A DNA stretch of 8,837 nt from JBLIAZ01 sp047632015 (GTDB lineage: Bacteria > Bacteroidota > Bacteroidia > Flavobacteriales_C > GCA-002722245): NCBI GenBank assembly GCA_047632015.1, contig JBLIBC010000105.1, positions 1 to 8,837 of the forward strand, given 5' to 3'. Each line of letters begins with the position of its first letter. Position 1 is the first letter of the stretch. Under the pieces are notes generated by a model, which was given only the letters and a program-made list of their open reading frames with translations, did not search any database and had not been told where the DNA came from. The position numbers and the translations under genes were made by a program. Of the stretch, positions 6,883-8,837 are shown piece by piece.

Positions 6883-7857
6883 TTACTTACTGGTAAAAGG
6901 ATGAGCTGATTGTTTTTTTGCTGCAAACGGATGATAGTCTCCCACTAATCCAACTGGTTCAGCATGACGAATATCATGTACAATTTGGATTGCGTTTCTT
7001 GCTTCACCTACTTCAAAACCATTCCCGTCCAAAACACCTTGATAGGACATGGTATGTAAATCGGTAAATCCTCCACTGAATTCAATTTCTTTTCCTTCCA
7101 TGGTAATGGAACGATAAGTGGTCATCCCTTTTGCTTTGATTTCATCAGGTAAAGTGTCCGCATTAATGGATAAAAACCACCTTACTCTTGCACGCTCAAA
7201 TTCAAAATACCCCCCTGCTCTGTCATGCGTATGTACGTGAACTATGTTCTTTTTGATTGGTCCAAAAACCCATTGTAGCATGTCGTAAAAGTGAACTCCA
7301 ATGTTACTTGCAATTCCTCCTGATTTGCTTTGATCGCCTTTCCAACTCGTATAATACCAGTTCCCTCTTGAAGTCAAGTAGGTTAAATCAATGTCAAATA
7401 TTTTATCCTTTGGAGCCTCAGCTACTTGCTTTTTTAAAGCAATGATGCTTGGGTGTAGCCTTAATTGAAGGATGTTATATACTTTTTGTCCTGTTTCTTT
7501 TTGTAAATCCTCTAAAGCGTCAATATTCCAAGGGTTAAGTACCAATGGCTTTTCACAAATTACATCAGCACCGTGACGCAATCCAAAACGAATATGACTA
7601 TCGTGCAAGTAGTTAGGAGAACACACACTCAAGTAATCCAAAGATGTACCTGCTCTTTTAACTTTATCTAAATGCCTATCAAAACGTTCGTATTCCACAA
7701 AAAAGTCAGCTTTTGGAAATTGGCTATCAATGACGCCAACACTGTCAAAAGGGTCAAAGGCAGCGATCAAATCGTTACCTGTTGCTTTAATTGCTTTCAT
7801 GTGTCGTGGAGCAATGTACCCTGCTGCTCCTATTAATGCAAAGTTTTTCATATTCAT
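6883..7857 (-). CDS. wlbA: UDP-N-acetylglucosaminuronate 3-dehydrogenase, Gfo/Idh/MocA family (WlbA/WbpB type)
   Basis: A 324-aa NAD-dependent oxidoreductase. The Rossmann nucleotide site is ALIGAAGYIAPRH (7-19), followed by the family signature CEKP (101-104) with the likely catalytic Lys103, and GVHFYDML (187-194) with the likely catalytic His189. GAAGYIAPRHM, LDYLSVCSPNYLH, TSRGNWYYTSWKGD, ERARVRWFLS and YRSITMEGKEIEFSGGFTDLHT closely match what I recall of Pseudomonas WbpB and Bordetella WlbA. Those enzymes oxidise the 3-position of UDP-N-acetylglucosaminuronic acid on the way to UDP-2,3-diacetamido uronic acids for surface polysaccharide. The other enzymes of that path (aminotransferase, acetyltransferase, epimerase) are not in the window, so here the gene is an outlier from its usual cluster. 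An in-frame ATG two codons in (7851) fits the family N-terminus MKNF equally well. A Bacteroidota-type promoter lies just upstream. Confidence 0.9.
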   Translation of the reverse strand: MNMKNFALIGAAGYIAPRHMKAIKATGNDLIAAFDPFDSVGVIDSQFPKADFFVEYERFDRHLDKVKRAGTSLDYLSVCSPNYLHDSHIRFGLRHGADVICEKPLVLNPWNIDALEDLQKETGQKVYNILQLRLHPSIIALKKQVAEAPKDKIFDIDLTYLTSRGNWYYTSWKGDQSKSGGIASNIGVHFYDMLQWVFGPIKKNIVHVHTHDRAGGYFEFERARVRWFLSINADTLPDEIKAKGMTTYRSITMEGKEIEFSGGFTDLHTMSYQGVLDGNGFEVGEARNAIQIVHDIRHAEPVGLVGDYHPFAAKKQSAHPFTSK

Positions 7858-7885
7858 TGACTTTTTAGTCGTGATAATAACATGT

Positions 7886-7916
7886 CAAAAGTAACTATAA
7901 TTTGCCTTTCAACAAG
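7886..7916 (-). promoter_or_regulatory. Bacteroidota-type promoter for the wlbA-crotonase unit
   Basis: On the - strand the sequence TACTTTTG (+ strand 7886-7893) matches the -7 consensus TAnnTTTG exactly. Exactly 19 nt upstream is CTTG (+ strand 7913-7916), matching three of four bases of the -33 element TTTG. This is the arrangement of primary-sigma promoters in Bacteroidota. It lies in the 91-nt gap after radC and would give a short leader before the wlbA start. No test of transcription is possible here. Confidence 0.55.
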
Positions 7917-7948
7917 TGAATAAACTAGTACAATTAATAATATTGACT

Positions 7949-8623
7949 TTACATCATTCCCTCATCTGAAAAACTGTAAAAATCTTGTTCGCAGACTATC
8001 AAATGATCCAAGAGAACGATGTCACATAATGATAGCGCTTCCTTTAATTTTTTAGTAATTTTTTCATCTGCTGTACTTGGTTTTGCATTTCCGGAAGGGT
8101 GGTTGTGAAAAACAACTACAGCACTAGCTAATTCATCCACAACGTATTTTATTATTACTTTAACATCCACTACCGTTGCAGATACTCCTCCACTACTAAT
8201 TTTCTTTTTCGACAACATTTTATTTGCCTTGTTCAAGGCTATCACCCAAAACTCTTCACATTTCACCCCTGACATCAATGCTTGCACATGGTCAAATACA
8301 TCCTTACTTGAACGCACCACCAATTCCTGATGATTGGCTGATTTTCGTCTTTTACCCAATTCAAAAATGGCCTCCAAACACATGGCCTTTACTATTCCAA
8401 CTCCCTTAATTTTAGTAAACTCTTTTTTGCTTTTCCCCGCTAAACTGTCCAAGTTTCCATCACCAAGATTTATTAGCTCATGACTTAACTCAATCGCGCT
8501 TTTGTCCACCGTCCCTGAACCCATTACTACTGCCAACAATTCTGCATTAGATAAGTAATCCACACCGTGTTTTAAAAGTTTCTCACGTGGTCTTTCGTTG
8601 ATGTTTAAATTTTTAATTTGCAT
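7949..8623 (-). CDS. radC: RadC-family JAB/MPN-domain protein
   Basis: A 224-aa protein when started at the ATG at 8621-8623. The frame can also open at a TTG two codons earlier, but that overlaps the preceding stop and the ATG gives the family-like start MQIKNLNINERPREKLL. The N-terminal part has a helix-hairpin-helix-like KIKGVGIVKA (about 71-80). The C-terminal JAB1/MPN+ metal motif is HNHPSG...PSTADE (His173, His175, Asp186 in ATG numbering), the zinc ligands of this fold. The length and both domains are normal for RadC. Despite the name, family members have no proven role in DNA repair; a DNA-related or peptidase activity is possible. The preceding ORF6N-type gene ends with TGA only 2 nt before the ATG, so the pair is probably translated together. 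Confidence 0.92.
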   Translation of the reverse strand: MQIKNLNINERPREKLLKHGVDYLSNAELLAVVMGSGTVDKSAIELSHELINLGDGNLDSLAGKSKKEFTKIKGVGIVKAMCLEAIFELGKRRKSANHQELVVRSSKDVFDHVQALMSGVKCEEFWVIALNKANKMLSKKKISSGGVSATVVDVKVIIKYVVDELASAVVVFHNHPSGNAKPSTADEKITKKLKEALSLCDIVLLDHLIVCEQDFYSFSDEGMM

Positions 8624-8625
8624 TT

Positions 8626-8837
8626 TCAATTTTGTTTAAAACCTATTTTGTCCCTTGTTGCTTGGTTCCATTCTTCTTCCTTTGCATTTTCAAATTGTTT
8701 GATGTATTCAAAAATTAAAGCAATTTGTTCATCTTGCCCTTCAACTCTTTGCGTAACCTCATCCGTTTTTAACAGCAAGTCTTTATGGGTTAAGAACGCT
8801 TCTCTCATTTTACTAAATATTCTGATAACAGCAATAT
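8626..8837 (-). CDS. C-terminal part of an ORF6N-type protein (5' partial)
   Basis: The frame is open to the right edge of the window, so only about 70 C-terminal residues are visible; the ATG at 8808 is internal rather than the start. The residues before it (IAVIRIFSK) and after it (MREAFLTHKDLLLK, GQDEQIALIFEYIKQF, DKIGFKQN) match the pattern I know from the C-terminal tails of Bacteroidota ORF6N-domain proteins. There, a helical region after the DNA-binding-like N-terminal domain ends in a (K/D)xIGFK motif. The ORF6N domain itself would lie outside the window, so the call is from tail similarity only. ORF6N proteins are common in phage and mobile regions, and also occur alone in chromosomes. 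The gene stops 2 nt before the radC ATG. The tail is largely charged and probably helical or coiled-coil. Confidence 0.65.
   Translation of the reverse strand, partial: IAVIRIFSKMREAFLTHKDLLLKTDEVTQRVEGQDEQIALIFEYIKQFENAKEEEWNQATRDKIGFKQN

Noticed and set aside
7859..7870. GACT-TTTT-AGTC dyad before wlbA, similar in arms to the feoB palindrome
   Set aside because: The spacing differs (4 versus 7 nt), the arms are only 4 bp, and such short dyads are expected by chance in AT-rich DNA.
8627..8629. TTG start for radC
   Set aside because: It overlaps the preceding stop codon. The ATG two codons later gives the family-like N-terminus and a 2-nt gap.
1..8837. CRISPR array, tRNA, rRNA or insertion sequence
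   Set aside because: No regularly spaced direct repeats, cloverleaf-like segments or transposase motifs were seen on either strand; nearly all DNA is accounted for by genes.

Overview
The window (about 8.8 kb, AT-rich) looks like chromosomal DNA of a Bacteroidota member, probably Flavobacteriia-like. The grounds are protein type (FeoA-FeoB fusion with a small Cys-rich partner, ORF6N protein, Bacteroidota-style porin), mostly weak or absent Shine-Dalgarno sequences, and a promoter of the Bacteroidota pattern (TTG ... TAnnTTTG). This is inference from sequence; no search was run.

Left block (1-2833, + strand): three tightly packed genes for envelope proteins. They are a di-haem c-type lipoprotein of the DUF1111/DHOR family (5' end cut by the window), a Tat-type Rieske [2Fe-2S] lipoprotein starting 6 nt later, and an outer-membrane beta-barrel porin-like protein whose start overlaps the Rieske gene by 29 nt. 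Together they read as an extracytoplasmic redox module with its own outer-membrane channel; the substrate is unknown.

Middle block (2834-5720): converging on that operon from the - strand is a ferrous-iron uptake unit. It has an 817-aa FeoA-FeoB fusion followed 10 nt later by a 51-aa FeoB-associated Cys-rich membrane peptide. The convergent gap holds a structured ~110-bp element (outer inverted arms plus a central hairpin). The feoB upstream region holds a 19-bp near-perfect palindrome just before the start codon, a good candidate for a metal-responsive operator.

Right block (5721-7857, - strand): a WlbA/WbpB-type UDP-N-acetylglucosaminuronate 3-dehydrogenase, a crotonase-family enoyl-CoA hydratase/isomerase 3 nt downstream, and a 117-aa protein of unknown function. 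A Bacteroidota-type promoter lies in front of the first gene.

Right edge (7949-8837, - strand): a full-length RadC-family JAB/MPN protein, preceded almost without a gap by the C-terminal part of what appears to be an ORF6N-type protein that runs off the window.

The most interesting hypothesis is that the di-haem/Rieske/porin operon is an uncharacterised envelope electron-transfer system working beside Feo iron uptake. The two units are adjacent and convergent, but co-regulation is not shown by the sequence.
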